64,000 nt of DNA from Cognatundibacterium oligocarboniphilum (GTDB lineage Bacteria > Pseudomonadota > Gammaproteobacteria > Burkholderiales > Burkholderiaceae_D): assembly GCF_013377855.1 (NCBI RefSeq), contig NZ_JABXYJ010000006.1:164377-228376 (forward strand), read 5' to 3'. The position numbers and the translations under genes are program-made. Under the pieces are notes generated by a model. That model saw only the letters and a list, made by a program, of their open reading frames with translations, did no database searches and was not told the origin of the DNA. Of the stretch, positions 17,116 through 25,930 are shown piece after piece (position 1 is the first letter of the stretch; every line of letters starts with the position of its first letter).

Positions 17116-18083
17116 TGTTTGATGATTTTCAATTTTCCAGCATTCTGGTCTCTACCATCCGTAATGCACCGGTATTAATGTTTGCAGCGATGGCAGGTCT
17201 GTTTGCCGAACGCAGCGGCGTGGTTGATCTGGCACTCGAAGGCAAGATGCTGGCGGCGGCCTTTGTTTCTGCAGCGGTCGCATACGCTACGCAAAACCCG
17301 TGGTTCGGCATACTCGCCGGTGTCGGCATTTCTGCGGCCATCGCCTTGTTGCAGGGCTTCGTCAGCATCACGCAAAAAGGTAACCAGCTGGTCGCTGGTA
17401 TTGCGTTGAATATCGCCCTGAGCGGTCTGACCTTTGTACTGGCGCAGTTTTTCTTCATGCAGGGCGGACGCACGCCTGACCTTGGCTCTGCCCGTCTGTT
17501 TGATATCGTTTTGCCGGGTTCAGATGCGGTGGCAGGTATTCCGTTTCTCGGCTGGTTTTACACCAAGCTGATCGGCGGCCACAGCGCGCTGGTATATCTG
17601 GCGTTTGCCCTGATACCGCTGGTGCACTGGATCCTGTATCACACCCGTTTCGGCCTGCGTCTGCGTGCCGTCGGTGAAAACCCGCACGCCGCAGATGCCG
17701 CTGGCATTAATGTCGAGCGCACCCGCTTTATGGCGATGCTGTGCGCCGGTGTGCTGTGTTCATTCTCGGGCGCGTATCTGTCCATCGTACAAAGTGGTTT
17801 CTTCCTGCGCGATATGTCGGCCGGTAATGGTTATCTGGCGCTGACTGCGCTGGTGTTCGGTAACTGGCGGCCGCTGCAAACAGCGCTCGGTTGCCTGATG
17901 TTCGGTTTTTTCGCTGCTCTGCAAGTTCAGATCGAAGGCGTGGTCTTCCCTGGCCTGGGCAAAGTACCGGGATCATTGATACAGATGATTCCTTATGTAG
18001 TCACCGTCGTCGTTCTTGCGGGCCTGATGGCGAAATCCGTCGCGCCGAAGGCGATAGGCGTGCCGTTTGTAAAGTCAAGATAA
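17112..18083 (+). CDS. ABC transporter permease 2 (nucleoside importer)
   Basis: A 323-residue integral membrane permease with about eight to ten hydrophobic helices. The segment AGLFAERSGVVDLALEGKML near residues 28-47 corresponds to the second permease of this transporter class, and FGLRLRAVGENPHAAD AAGI is the coupling-helix region. Translation is coupled to permease 1 through a 4-nt overlap. With the binding protein and double ATPase it completes a full importer. A 173-bp gap follows before the hydrolase gene. Confidence 0.92.
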   Translation: MMFDDFQFSSILVSTIRNAPVLMFAAMAGLFAERSGVVDLALEGKMLAAAFVSAAVAYATQNPWFGILAGVGISAAIALLQGFVSITQKGNQLVAGIALNIALSGLTFVLAQFFFMQGGRTPDLGSARLFDIVLPGSDAVAGIPFLGWFYTKLIGGHSALVYLAFALIPLVHWILYHTRFGLRLRAVGENPHAADAAGINVERTRFMAMLCAGVLCSFSGAYLSIVQSGFFLRDMSAGNGYLALTALVFGNWRPLQTALGCLMFGFFAALQVQIEGVVFPGLGKVPGSLIQMIPYVVTVVVLAGLMAKSVAPKAIGVPFVKSR

Positions 18084-18256
18084 AAGACTATAAAACCTGC
18101 TGGCAAACTGCATGGGGCTGACCCGTGCCGGCTGCCGGTGATTTATTTTTTAAATCGACAACGTTACGGCCTCCTTGAACCAGGTCAAACACAACAAATT
18201 GCTTCAAGCTGGGTTCTGTTCAATGGCCAGCTGAAGTTAATTCCTGGAGTATTTCC

Positions 18257-19249
18257 ATGCAAGCAAAACATAAAGTCATTTTCGATACGGACCCGGGTGT
18301 AGATGACGCAATGGCGCTGTATTTCGCGCTGGCGCATCCTGATATCGATGTCGTCGGTATCACCACCACCTTCGGTAACGTGTATGTCGAACAGGCAACA
18401 ACTAACGCGCTCTACCTGACCCGCATCGCAGGCCGCACTATTCCCGTGGCACAAGGTGTGAATGTGCCGTTTGCGAAAGCCGCCGGCACGCCGCCTGACT
18501 TCATCCACGGCGCAGATGGCCTCGGCAATCTGCCATCGCGTATCGACGTCGGCGGTAAAGCGGAAGTGGAAAGCGCAGCAGAATTCATCGTCAAGATGGC
18601 GCGTCAGCATCCGGGTGAAATCACACTGGTCGCGGTGGGCCCGCTGGGCAATCTGGGTCTGGCACTGAAAATGGAACCACAACTGCCTAAGCTGCTGAAA
18701 AAAGTCGTGCTGATGGCAGGTGCTGTTGATGAACCGGGCAATGTCTCGCCTGTTGCAGAAGCCAATGTCTGGAATGATCCGGATGCTGCTGATCTGGTCT
18801 TCACCGCAGGCTGGGATCTGACCATGGTGGGTCTGGATGTGACTCACCGCGTGGTCTTGCCATCCAGCTTCTTTGCGCGTCTGGCGGAACAACATAAACA
18901 CGTCGCGATGGATACCCTGTCGCACGCAGTGAATTTCTACGCGAACTTCTACCAAAGCATACGCCCTGACCTCGGTCACGCCTGCTACGGTCACGATGTG
19001 CTGGCCTTTGTCTGGCTGGTCGCGCCGGAAATCTTCGAAACGCAAAACGGTCGCGTGCGCGTTGCCAAAGAAGGCATCGGCAATGGTCAGACCATGATGG
19101 CAAAACTGGCGATTCCTTACCCGCAAGCAGGTTGGGAAGCCAGCAAACCAGAAACCCGCGTCTGCATGAAAGTCGATGCCGACGCCTGCGCTAAATTAAT
19201 CGACCAGACCTTGTCCGGCGACTGGCTGAAACCAGCACTGGCAAAATAA
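18257..19249 (+). CDS. inosine/uridine-preferring nucleoside hydrolase
   Basis: A 330-residue nucleoside hydrolase that splits ribonucleosides into base and ribose using a Ca2+-activated water. The metal site is VIFDTDPGVDDAMAL with Asp10, Asp12, Asp16 and Asp17; KVVLMAGAVDEPGNV and EANVWNDPDAADLVF form the substrate pocket; GHDVLAF supplies the late conserved His-Asp. No signal peptide, so it acts in the cytosol on imported substrate. It lies downstream of the importer and 11 bp before the oxygenase gene. Base preference cannot be fixed from sequence. Confidence 0.93.
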   Translation: MQAKHKVIFDTDPGVDDAMALYFALAHPDIDVVGITTTFGNVYVEQATTNALYLTRIAGRTIPVAQGVNVPFAKAAGTPPDFIHGADGLGNLPSRIDVGGKAEVESAAEFIVKMARQHPGEITLVAVGPLGNLGLALKMEPQLPKLLKKVVLMAGAVDEPGNVSPVAEANVWNDPDAADLVFTAGWDLTMVGLDVTHRVVLPSSFFARLAEQHKHVAMDTLSHAVNFYANFYQSIRPDLGHACYGHDVLAFVWLVAPEIFETQNGRVRVAKEGIGNGQTMMAKLAIPYPQAGWEASKPETRVCMKVDADACAKLIDQTLSGDWLKPALAK

Positions 19250-19260
19250 GGGGAACCGTC

Positions 19261-20100
19261 ATGCTGATACAACCAGTTGATTACCGTGATCCGGATGCGG
19301 CACGCAAATTCACCGAAAGCCTGCACAACACCGGCTTTGGCGTACTGACCAATCATCCTTTATCGCAAAATCTGCTCAATACCATTTATCAGGAATGGTA
19401 TGAGTTCTTTCAGACGGATGCGAAAAACAAATACACCTTTACGGAAAAAATGGACGGCTATTTCTCGCCGAAAATTTCCGAAACCGCCAAGGGTTATGCC
19501 AAGCGCGACCTGAAAGAGTTTTACCACGTCTACCCGTGGGGACAATATCCATCCGAGGTGTCTAAAGCTGCGCTGGAATACTACGAACACGGCAACAAAC
19601 TCGCGACCGAATTGCTGCAATGGGTCGAAGATTACACACCGGCAGACATCAAGGCCAAATATTCCATGCCCTTGTCTGACATGATCACCGACAGCGATCT
19701 GACCCTGCTGCGCGTGCTGCACTATCCACCGCTGACCGGCGATGAAGAGCCAGATGCAGTGCGGGCTGCAGCACATGGCGACATCAATCTGCTGACCGTG
19801 CTGCCAGCCGCGACGCAGGCTGGTTTGCAGGTATTGGGCAAAGACAATACCTGGCATGACGTGCCGTGCGACTTTGGCATGCTGATCGTCAACATCGGTG
19901 ACATGCTCGATGAAGCCTCACAAGGTTATTACCCTTCGACCATTCACCGCGTGCTGAACCCGACCGGCGAAGAAGCGAAGAAATCCCGTATTTCGCTGCC
20001 ACTGTTCCTGCATCCGCGTCCAGACGTCGTCCTGTCTGAACGTCACACATCCGGCAGCTACCTGCAGGAACGTTTGCGCGAACTGGGCGTCAAAAAATAA
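19261..20100 (+). CDS. 2-oxoglutarate/Fe(II)-dependent oxygenase (isopenicillin N synthase-like)
   Basis: A 279-residue double-stranded beta-helix oxygenase. Iron ligands are visible as His172-x-Asp174 (AAHGDINLLTVL) and His229 (STIHRVLNP); the 2-oxoglutarate carboxylate would be bound by Arg243 in SRISLPLF. All catalytic residues are present, so it should be active. Only 11 bp separate it from the nucleoside hydrolase gene, with a GGGGAA ribosome-binding site between, so it is firmly part of the nucleoside operon. A hairpin terminator follows. Its substrate is unknown. IPNS-fold dioxygenases acting on thymine and on pyrimidine deoxynucleosides are known in fungi, so oxidation of a modified base or nucleoside is a reasonable guess. 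Confidence 0.88.
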   Translation: MLIQPVDYRDPDAARKFTESLHNTGFGVLTNHPLSQNLLNTIYQEWYEFFQTDAKNKYTFTEKMDGYFSPKISETAKGYAKRDLKEFYHVYPWGQYPSEVSKAALEYYEHGNKLATELLQWVEDYTPADIKAKYSMPLSDMITDSDLTLLRVLHYPPLTGDEEPDAVRAAAHGDINLLTVLPAATQAGLQVLGKDNTWHDVPCDFGMLIVNIGDMLDEASQGYYPSTIHRVLNPTGEEAKKSRISLPLFLHPRPDVVLSERHTSGSYLQERLRELGVKK

Positions 20101-20189
20101 ACTCTCAATACTGCTGCACCTGTCAGGGCAACAATGCGCTGAAGTGCAGAAAATAAGCGCAGCAGATATCAGGGATGAACGTGAACAAG

Positions 20190-20217
20190 AAAGGCATGCT
20201 GGTAAGCATGCCTTTTT
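20190..20217 (+). terminator. rho-independent terminator after the oxygenase gene
   Basis: Stem AAAGGCATGC (20190-20199) pairs with GCATGCCTTT (20206-20215) around a 6-nt loop, running into TTTTT. It ends the importer-hydrolase-oxygenase transcript 90 bp after the oxygenase stop. Confidence 0.8.
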
Positions 20218-20225
20218 AAATAGAC

Positions 20226-20737
<512 letters not shown>

Positions 20738-20750
20738 ATTTCTACCCAAT

Positions 20751-20792
20751 AAAAAATCCCCGGCACATCGTTAGATTTGCCGGGGATTTTTT
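20751..20792 (+). terminator. rho-independent terminator after cdd
   Basis: The stem TCCCCGGCA / TGCCGGGGA is flanked by AAAAAA on the left and TTTTTT on the right (20751-20792), so it could stop transcription from either direction; it marks the right border of the nucleoside island. Confidence 0.85.
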
Positions 20793-20891
20793 ATTGAACT
20801 GATCAGCGTGACGAGCAACAGATGCATGAAAAAAAGGTATTAACCCAAGACAGAGGGCGAAGCGGAACTATAACTTGCTTGTTATAGAAAT

Positions 20892-21130
20892 CTAGCCTCC
20901 ACTGAGTGCTCGTTTCAAAGAGGGCGACACATTAAAAATACGAGATAGCCCACTAACCATTTTTGCTTGTTTTATATGACCGTTCTCTTCAAGTAAGTTG
21001 AGTATATAGTCAACAATTACTATGTTTTCGCTAATTAGCTCCTGAATTTCAGCGTTACTTGTCAGCTTCTCGTTCACTATGGCGGAGACTACCGCTTCAA
21101 TCTTACGGTGATAGTCGGGAATAGCTGCTT
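20892..21130 (-). pseudogene. out-of-frame C-terminal tail of the TIR gene
   Basis: Read in the frame starting at GCAGCTATTCCC, this stretch encodes AAIPDYHRKIEAVVSAIVNE and continues to SPSLKRALSGG. It looks like a winged-helix-type tail (ILNLLEENGHIKQAKMVSGL) that similar TIR proteins carry. It joins the TIR frame if one A is restored in the CAAAAG run (plus-strand T run 21129-21132). No good ribosome-binding site or ATG supports an independent gene; the first start-like codon is a GTG at 21077. It could be a real lesion, a phase-variable tract or a sequencing error. Confidence 0.55.
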
Positions 21131-21838
21131 TTGCGTATAAGTCAAGCCCAAAGTGGTTATTTGATACGAAGGAACACCGCCGCTCAGTAATCGTAGAAAG
21201 TCAATATAACCACTGTTATCAAGAATTTCTAAGGAATCGATCAGTTCTTCTTCTGGCACAATTGGTTTGCCATCTTTAAAAAAGATGTGTTCTGGATCAA
21301 CGAAAACGTCTTTTGTATTTAAAACCTCTTCGCAAGACAAACGAAGTACAAGACTATCAATGTTATTTAGCTCTCCGATGGATTGAGCAAACGACTGGAC
21401 GTATTCAGGTGGATGTCCAATGGGTGGTTTGTCATTGGCACCATAGATCGAGGCAACGACACGATCAAAGCTTGAGTCATAAGCTGATAGATCAGTGATA
21501 GATTCCCACAACGTACTTTTAAGTGCCTCTGGGACTTCGCAATCGTCGATAACAATTGGAATAAGCTTGCTGCCGTTGTTGATCCTCTTAACAAAAGCAG
21601 CGTTAAGTTCCTCTCTTACCCACGGCTTTTCTACACTGAACTTTGATAGGACGATGATAATAGCCCTTGCCTCCTTTATTCCCTCCTCAAATATTTTGTC
21701 TACGAGACTATCCCCTGGAAGCATTTCCCATTTATCTAACCAAGCATCAATACCATTTTGACGAAGGCGCTCTGAGAACCGAAGTACAAATCTATCTTTG
21801 TCTTCGCTGGCATGACTAACAAAAACTTTGGGGGACAT
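21089..21838 (-). CDS. TIR-domain protein, apparently truncated by frameshift
   Basis: A 249-residue reading frame. Residues 1-130 form a bacterial TIR domain: KVFVSHASEDKDRFV, then DAWLDKWEMLPGDSL, then KPWVREELNAA with a candidate NADase glutamate (Glu76 or Glu77). Residues ~150-245 are an uncharacterised alpha-helical/winged segment. The frame ends at TITVRLKR, but the next frame continues the protein sensibly for ~80 residues to 20892, so the gene appears to carry a 1-nt deletion in a short A run (see the downstream entry). TIR proteins of this type often act in anti-phage defence by degrading NAD+. The gene is AT-richer than its neighbours, suggesting acquisition. No partner gene is seen beside it. 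Confidence 0.75.
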   Translation of the reverse strand: MSPKVFVSHASEDKDRFVLRFSERLRQNGIDAWLDKWEMLPGDSLVDKIFEEGIKEARAIIIVLSKFSVEKPWVREELNAAFVKRINNGSKLIPIVIDDCEVPEALKSTLWESITDLSAYDSSFDRVVASIYGANDKPPIGHPPEYVQSFAQSIGELNNIDSLVLRLSCEEVLNTKDVFVDPEHIFFKDGKPIVPEEELIDSLEILDNSGYIDFLRLLSGGVPSYQITTLGLTYTQKQLFPTITVRLKR

Positions 21839-22398
21839 AGAGCCTCTGGTTTCTATTTAATGTGAAATAGTGAAAAGTTAACAGTCGAATGCAAAATTAA
21901 CAATATCACTCTCTCTATTAAGCAGCTAATGTTTATTGCTTTTTTCATTTTTAGCGACTCCCTGTCGTCACATTAAACTCAATAAACAAAGCAAATTTGC
22001 GAATTGCTTCTTGCCAGTCTTTAACGGCAAAGTTCCTTACCATTTGCCTCATTGCCCCGTCCTGCCTCAAAAGCCCCTCAAACGGCATAAATATACTCCC
22101 CCCAGTATCTTTAAAGCCCCTTTATTCTTGTTGAGGTGAAGGTGATTTCCATTAAAAATGGGGGGAGTATATGGTTTTCTGGTTATCAGACGACGCAAGC
22201 ACGCTGTTATCATCAGCGCCAATGCTGAGCAAGCGGTGCACAAAGTTTGCGCTGCCTCAGCAAGCGTGCATTCAATGCGGCATTCTCAATGCCTGGCGCT
22301 GCGCCTGCTATCTGTATGGCATCACTCTGGCTATACTTGACGCTTCGGGCGAAGCGGCAGTCAGCGCCATGCCCTGATTATTCAGTGAGGAAATTCAA
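21839..22398. other. AT-rich intergenic region between TIR gene and beta-CASP gene
   Basis: About 560 bp with no convincing gene. The first ~230 bp are very AT-rich and should contain the TIR promoter. The middle holds the C-tract inverted repeats listed separately. From 22171 to 22377 a 68-codon open frame exists, but it has no recognisable domain and a poor start context, so I do not call it. A GTGAGGAAA ribosome-binding site for the next gene lies at 22385-22393. Confidence 0.6.
22091..22172. repeat. 82-bp segment bounded by perfect 14-bp inverted repeats with C6/G6 tracts
   Basis: ATATACTCCCCCCA (22091-22104) and TGGGGGGAGTATAT (22159-22172) are exact inverted copies. The left copy extends into TACT-C6-AGTA (22094-22107), which resembles an RcnR/CsoR-family operator and the palindrome at 816-840. 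It may be a paired operator or the ends of a small non-coding element. Confidence 0.45.
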
Positions 22399-23820
22399 TT
22401 GAAACTGTCATTTCATGGTGCCGATCTTGGTGTGACCGGCTCTTGCCATCTGCTCGAATGCGACGGTGTGCGCATACTGATTGACTGCGGCATGTATCAG
22501 GGCAGCCGTAATCTGAATGAAGAAAATGCCGATGCATTCGGCTTCGATGCGGCGTCGATCGATTACGTGTTGCTGACGCATGCGCATCTGGATCATTGCG
22601 GTCGCCTGCCTTTGCTGGTGCGACGCGGATTTCGCGGCAACATCATCGCCACCGCGGCGACCCGTGATCTGGCGCGCATCGTGCTGCTCGATTCTGCGCA
22701 TCTGCAGGAATCGGAAGCCGACTATCAGAACAAGAAAAATGCGCGGCGCGGCAACGACAAGCACATGGAAGCGCTGTACAACACGCATGATGTGCTGCAT
22801 ACGCTGGATCATTTTAACCAGATGGTGCATTACGATCAGGAACTGCTGATCGCGCCCGGCATCACTGCCACGTTTATCGATGCCGGCCATATTCTGGGTT
22901 CATCGTCTGTCGTGTTGAATCTGACGGAAGATGGCAAAAAATGCCGCGTCGTTTTTTCCGGTGATATCGGCAGCAACGGCAGAAAGCTGCTGCGCAATCC
23001 GGCGACACCGCCGAAAGCCGATGTGGTGGTGATGGAAACCACGTATGGCGACCGTCTGCACAAGCCACTCGATCTGTCGATCGAGGAACTGTATCAGGTG
23101 ATTACAGAAACCTTCCGGCATGGCGGCAATGTCGTGATTCCGACCTTCGCGCTGGAACGTGCGCAAGAGTTGCTGTATTACCTGCGTGAAGGCGTGGAGA
23201 AACACATCTTGTCGCGTTCCATGCAAGTATTTCTGGATTCACCGATGGCGATCTCGGCAACGGAGATTTTCCGCCAGCATACCGGCTGTTACGACGCGGA
23301 AACCGCCGCCATGTTCAGCAACGAGCACGATCCTTTCGATCTGCCGGGTCTGCATTTCACACGCGATGTGACAGACAGTATGGCGATCAACCGCTTTTCC
23401 GGTGGCGCCGTCATCATGGCGGGCGCGGGTATGTGTACCGGCGGCCGCATCCGCCATCATCTGAAGCATCATCTGTGGCGGCAAAACGCCAGCATCGTCT
23501 TCGTCGGTTTCGCCGCCCAGGGAACGCTGGCAAGGGAAATTATCGACGGTGCCCGTACAGTGCGGGTGCTTGGTGAAGAGATTGCGGTCAGGGCTGGCAT
23601 CCATACGATCAACGGATTTTCAGCCCACGCCGACCGTGATGAATTACTCGCCTGGCATCAGCATACGCACGCCAGACAGACGTTCCTGGTGCATGGCGAA
23701 GAAGAAGTCATGCACAGCTTTGCGCACTTGCTGCCAGCAGGGAAAGTCAGCCTGCCGCAGACGGCCGACAGCATTGATCTGACGCCGTATTGCCATTCTC
23801 AGAAAACAGCCGAACACTAA
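22399..23820 (+). CDS. metallo-beta-lactamase/beta-CASP RNase-like protein
   Basis: A 473-residue protein of the CPSF-like beta-CASP family (TTHA0252 type). The metallo-beta-lactamase metal motif is THAHLDHCGRLP; DAGHILGSSSV supplies another metal His; SGDIGSNGRKLL and METTYGDR follow; the beta-CASP insertion runs from about residue 190 to 370; and HTINGFSAHADRDELLAW is the terminal beta-CASP His motif. Family members are RNA endo- or exonucleases, so RNA processing or decay is the likely role. Translation appears to start at TTG (22399) seven bases after GAGGAA, since no ATG fits the conserved MKLSFHGA start. A terminator follows directly. Confidence 0.85.
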   Translation: MKLSFHGADLGVTGSCHLLECDGVRILIDCGMYQGSRNLNEENADAFGFDAASIDYVLLTHAHLDHCGRLPLLVRRGFRGNIIATAATRDLARIVLLDSAHLQESEADYQNKKNARRGNDKHMEALYNTHDVLHTLDHFNQMVHYDQELLIAPGITATFIDAGHILGSSSVVLNLTEDGKKCRVVFSGDIGSNGRKLLRNPATPPKADVVVMETTYGDRLHKPLDLSIEELYQVITETFRHGGNVVIPTFALERAQELLYYLREGVEKHILSRSMQVFLDSPMAISATEIFRQHTGCYDAETAAMFSNEHDPFDLPGLHFTRDVTDSMAINRFSGGAVIMAGAGMCTGGRIRHHLKHHLWRQNASIVFVGFAAQGTLAREIIDGARTVRVLGEEIAVRAGIHTINGFSAHADRDELLAWHQHTHARQTFLVHGEEEVMHSFAHLLPAGKVSLPQTADSIDLTPYCHSQKTAEH

Positions 23821-23827
23821 AAAAATC

Positions 23828-23859
23828 CCTGCTCACAGCGCACTGTGGCAGGAATTTTT
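23828..23859 (+). terminator. rho-independent terminator after the beta-CASP gene
   Basis: Stem CCTGCTCACAG / CTGTGGCAGG with a CGCA loop and one bulge, followed by TTTTT, begins 8 bp after the stop codon. Confidence 0.8.
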
Positions 23860-23864
23860 CTTAT

Positions 23865-23890
23865 ACGACAGGAGAAATTGTCCCTGTCGT
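23865..23890 (-). terminator. hairpin after lldP, possible weak terminator
   Basis: ACGACAGG / CCTGTCGT form an 8-bp stem 14 bp past the lldP stop on the minus strand. No clear T-run follows in that direction, so terminator function is uncertain. Confidence 0.35.
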
Positions 23891-23903
23891 TTATGTCGCG
23901 TTT

Positions 23904-25613
23904 TTAATGCACTAATGAAGTAAATGGCGCAACGTAGGCTTGCATAAACACGAAGAAGCCAACCAGCACCGCCAGCGCCAGACTGTGGAAAAACACGAAC
24001 CGCAGAATCGTGCCTTCATGTCCATACCAGCGTGTCGCGGTACTGGCGACCACGATACTCTGCGCATCGACCATCTTGCCCATGACACCGCCCGAACTGT
24101 TGGCGGCGGCCATCAGTACAGGGCTTAAACCCAATTGCTCTGCCGTGGTTTTTTGCAGGCCGCCAAACAGCACATTGGCTGCCGTATCCGAGCCGGTCAG
24201 CGCCACACCGAGCCAGCCGAGCAGAGTACCGAAGATCGGGTAGAAGGTGCCGGCATGTGCAAACACCAGACCGAGTGTCGCATCGGTGCCGGAATAGCGC
24301 GTCAGATAACCCAGCGCCAGCATCAGCACGATGGTCAGCAGGGAATACCGTACCAGCCAGATCGTACGGAAATAGATTTTGACCAAATCAATGATTTTGT
24401 ATTTCATCAGCAGGCCGCTGATGACCGATGCCAGGAAAATCCCGGAACCAGTGGCCGACAACCAGTTCAGCGTGTACACCGCTGGTTCTGTATGCGGCTT
24501 GGCGACGACAGGGGCGACTTTTTCCACCAGATTATGCAAGCCGGTAAATGGAATCTTGAACACAGAAATACCATCGACCCATTTTTTGAATTCCGGAACG
24601 CCCCAGACAAATACCAGCGTCGTTAAGATCACCCACGGCATCCAAGCCAGCACCAGCGCGCGGGTATCGTGTTTTTTGAAAATCGCTGCCGCAGCATCGG
24701 CTTCATGGCCATGCGGTTTTTCGCTTTCCAGATCAGGCTCGCCAGAATCCGTTTCATGACCTTTGAGGGAAGTCGATGTCCAGATTTTTTTCGGTTTCCA
24801 GACTTTCAGGAACAGGATCAGGCTGATCATGGACACAATCGCCGCCACCACGTCCACCAGCCACGGACCATGGTAGTTCGATACAAGATATTGCGGAATC
24901 GCGAAACTCAGCCCGGCCACCAGAATCGCTGGCCAGATTTGCAGCATACCGCGGAAACCGGCAAACGCCCAGATCAGCCAGAATGGCACCAGCAAAGAAA
25001 ATAAGGGTAATTGGCGACCGATCATGCCGGACAATTGCATCAGATCGATGCCAGTCACAGCGGCCAGCGCAATCACCGGTGTGCCGAGCGCGCCATACGC
25101 CACCGGTGCAGTATTGGCGATCAGACACAGGCCGGATGCCGCCAGCGGAGAAAATCCCAGACCGATCATGATCGCGGCAGTCACCGCCACCGGCGTACCG
25201 AAACCAGCAGCACCTTCAAAGAAAGCACCGAAGCAAAAAGCGATCAGCAATAACTGTATGCGGCGATCATCGGTGATGCCGGTCAGGCTGTCCTGCAATA
25301 CTGAAAACGAACCATTTTCTATGGTCAGCTGGTGCAGGAAAATAATATTCAGAACGATCCAGCCTATCGGCAACAGACCAAATGCTGCGCCGAAACCCGC
25401 CGCATTCCATGCCAGCCCGGCAGGCATGCCGAAACCGAAAATCGACACCGCCAGCGCGCTCGCCAGCCCCAGCCCGGCAGCGTAATGCGCCTTCATGTGC
25501 CCAAATGCAATACATCCCAGCATCACAACCACCGGTATCGCCGCCATCAGGGCGGACAACCATATATTGCCTAGCGGGTCATAAACCTGACTCCAGACCA
25601 TTTCTATCTCCAT
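23904..25613 (-). CDS. lldP: L-lactate permease (LldP family)
   Basis: A 569-residue polytopic inner-membrane protein with about 12-14 hydrophobic helices. It begins WSQVYDPLGNIWLSALMAAIP, the LldP/GlcA-type N-terminus, and contains FGAFFEGAAGFGTPVAVTAA and LGWLGVALTGSDTAANVLFG, conserved family blocks lining the transport path. It should import lactate (possibly glycolate) with protons. A second ATG four codons in (25601) is also a possible start. No lactate dehydrogenase gene is adjacent. It is divergent from a dienelactone-hydrolase-like gene, with an inverted repeat between. Confidence 0.92.
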   Translation of the reverse strand: MEIEMVWSQVYDPLGNIWLSALMAAIPVVVMLGCIAFGHMKAHYAAGLGLASALAVSIFGFGMPAGLAWNAAGFGAAFGLLPIGWIVLNIIFLHQLTIENGSFSVLQDSLTGITDDRRIQLLLIAFCFGAFFEGAAGFGTPVAVTAAIMIGLGFSPLAASGLCLIANTAPVAYGALGTPVIALAAVTGIDLMQLSGMIGRQLPLFSLLVPFWLIWAFAGFRGMLQIWPAILVAGLSFAIPQYLVSNYHGPWLVDVVAAIVSMISLILFLKVWKPKKIWTSTSLKGHETDSGEPDLESEKPHGHEADAAAAIFKKHDTRALVLAWMPWVILTTLVFVWGVPEFKKWVDGISVFKIPFTGLHNLVEKVAPVVAKPHTEPAVYTLNWLSATGSGIFLASVISGLLMKYKIIDLVKIYFRTIWLVRYSLLTIVLMLALGYLTRYSGTDATLGLVFAHAGTFYPIFGTLLGWLGVALTGSDTAANVLFGGLQKTTAEQLGLSPVLMAAANSSGGVMGKMVDAQSIVVASTATRWYGHEGTILRFVFFHSLALAVLVGFFVFMQAYVAPFTSLVH

Positions 25614-25930
25614 TGTTTTAAAAGCTTTTGCGCACAGTTGGCGCTATGGCGGGGATAGTACGACAGGAAGCGAGACAGTTTTCATGGCGCTCGGATGAAA
25701 TGATTTTCAACTATTGTTGAATAATTCGATACTTTCCTTAAAACAGAATTGCGCTTTAGTTAAAAACATTATTTGATGTCGCCACATTACCCGCTTTCAG
25801 CTCATTCAGACGTGGTTCAGCTACGCTTTCGCAGCGACAGAATAATTCTCTGTTTCAGGTTAATATATTTTCTGAGGCTGCCAGTCGGTTTCCAGCCTTC
25901 ACTCCCCACCCCATCCCTACGGAGAAAGCC
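25614..25930. other. divergent intergenic region lldP / dienelactone hydrolase
   Basis: 317 bp holding promoters for both genes. The centre is AT-rich and contains the inverted repeat at 25706-25721. No small gene or RNA was recognised. Confidence 0.6.
25706..25721. promoter_or_regulatory. inverted repeat TTCAAC-N4-GTTGAA, candidate operator
   Basis: Perfect 6-bp arms with a TATT spacer, about 90 bp upstream of lldP and 210 bp upstream of the other gene. GntR-type lactate regulators use sites of similar size, but the sequence is not the known LldR consensus. Confidence 0.35.

Noticed and set aside
20892-21077. An independent 61-residue gene after the TIR gene
   Set aside because: It begins at a GTG without a ribosome-binding site, and the frame continues upstream in a way that fits the missing C-terminus of the TIR protein.
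22171-22377. A 68-residue small protein upstream of the beta-CASP gene
   Set aside because: No domain, weak start context and overlap with another equally open frame; left as intergenic.
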